A stretch of 5,221 bases of DNA from Candidatus Nanohalarchaeota archaeon (GTDB lineage Archaea > EX4484-52 > B79-G9): assembly GCA_017610525.1 (NCBI GenBank), contig JAFCBW010000041.1:1-5221 (forward strand). The letters run 5' to 3'. The notes below the pieces were generated by a model. The model searched no databases. It was not told the origin of the DNA and was given only the letters and a program-made list of their open reading frames with translations. Of the stretch, positions 4,928 to 5,221 are shown piece by piece. The first letter of the stretch is position 1, and each line of letters begins with the position of its first letter. Both the position numbers and the translations under genes were made by a program.

Positions 4928-5037
4928 TCAAATACATCCAACACATAATCTCTAAAGTACACCTTCTCAGAAAACAGATAAGCATTCCACACATTGCATC
5001 TTCCAGTAATAAACCATACACCGACCCCTAAACATTC

Positions 5038-5052
5038 CGAAAGGAATAAAAA
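5038..5052 (+). promoter_or_regulatory. Candidate BRE/TATA promoter of the HTH regulator gene
   Basis: CGAAAGG (5038-5044) followed by AATAAAAA (5045-5052) is a good BRE plus TATA arrangement. ATAAAA occupies bases -28 to -23 relative to the ATG at 5074, and no Shine-Dalgarno site precedes the ATG, so the mRNA is probably leaderless. The rest of the 4928-5073 gap shows no gene, hairpin or repeat that I can support. Confidence 0.6.
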
Positions 5053-5073
5053 GATAACTACGATATTACTACT

Positions 5074-5221
5074 ATGCTCCCAAAAATCACAGAAATAAAG
5101 CACAGAAGAAAAAAAGCAGGCATAACACAGATTGAACTTGCCCACAAAGCAGGAGTTTCCCAGTCACTCATCGCAAAAATCGAGGCAAAGAAGATAGAGC
5201 CATCATACTCCGCAGTACAGA
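5074..5221 (+). CDS. XRE-type helix-turn-helix transcriptional regulator, N-terminal part (probably HTH-CBS)
   Basis: Forty-nine codons are visible before the window ends. The protein starts MLPKITEIKHRRKKAGITQI and continues ELAHKAGVSQSLIAKIEAKK, then IEPSYSAVQ. This is a textbook XRE/Cro-type helix-turn-helix: ITQIELAHKAGVSQSLIAKIE (17-37) holds the two DNA-contacting helices with the conserved Q19, A23, G27-V28-S29 and I36-E37. The basic start and the wording GVSQSLIAKIEAKKIEP match archaeal regulators that carry C-terminal CBS domains (COG3620 type), which sense adenine nucleotides; the CBS part would lie outside the window, so that is inference. The ATG at 5074 is the first in-frame ATG after a TAA at 5047-5049. 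The gene has its own BRE/TATA promoter. Autoregulation is common in such proteins but no operator is evident. Confidence 0.9.
   Translation, partial: MLPKITEIKHRRKKAGITQIELAHKAGVSQSLIAKIEAKKIEPSYSAVQ

Noticed and set aside
4924..5145. A 73-codon minus-strand open frame covering the gap before the HTH gene
   Set aside because: It overlaps the HTH gene in antisense and crosses its promoter. The product is rich in C, F, V and W, with no Shine-Dalgarno site or promoter.

Overview
The window is archaeal chromosomal DNA. An MCM replicative helicase, an RPA-family OB-fold protein, the beta subunit of translation initiation factor 2 (aIF2-beta) and a DUF424 protein are all archaeal in type. The promoters look like archaeal BRE/TATA elements, and the one clear leadered gene uses a GGTGA Shine-Dalgarno site. 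A euryarchaeal or DPANN-type lineage is plausible, but the sequence alone does not settle the phylum. There is no sign of a plasmid, virus, CRISPR array or complete insertion sequence.

Layout from left to right: (1) the last 36 codons of a TatD-family metal-dependent hydrolase on the plus strand; (2) a 260-base AT-rich intergenic region with oligo-T tracts and a small hairpin, bracketed almost exactly by a perfect 12-bp inverted repeat; (3) an unrecognised 155-residue soluble protein on the plus strand; (4) a convergent junction only 19 bp wide; (5) a four-gene minus-strand cluster, transcribed in the order MCM, RPA-like protein, aIF2-beta, DUF424; (6) a 218-base divergent promoter region; (7) a 108-residue coiled-coil-like protein of unknown role on the plus strand; (8) a 146-base intergenic region with a clear promoter; (9) the first 49 codons of an XRE-type helix-turn-helix regulator, probably of the archaeal HTH-CBS type, running off the right end.

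The minus-strand cluster joins replication (helicase and single-strand-binding factor, overlapping by 4 bases as GTGA) to translation initiation (aIF2-beta, with DUF424 10 bases behind it). Candidate TATA boxes sit at the same distance, bases -28 to -23, from the start codons of MCM, aIF2-beta and the HTH gene, and none of these has a strong Shine-Dalgarno site. This suggests leaderless mRNAs, with a second promoter inside the cluster before aIF2-beta. By contrast the RPA-like gene and the coiled-coil gene have Shine-Dalgarno sites.

I did not find a convincing new multi-gene system. The points most worth following are the inverted-repeat-bounded region upstream of the 155-residue gene, the near-matching winged-helix tails of the adjacent MCM and RPA-like proteins, and the leaderless promoter geometry.
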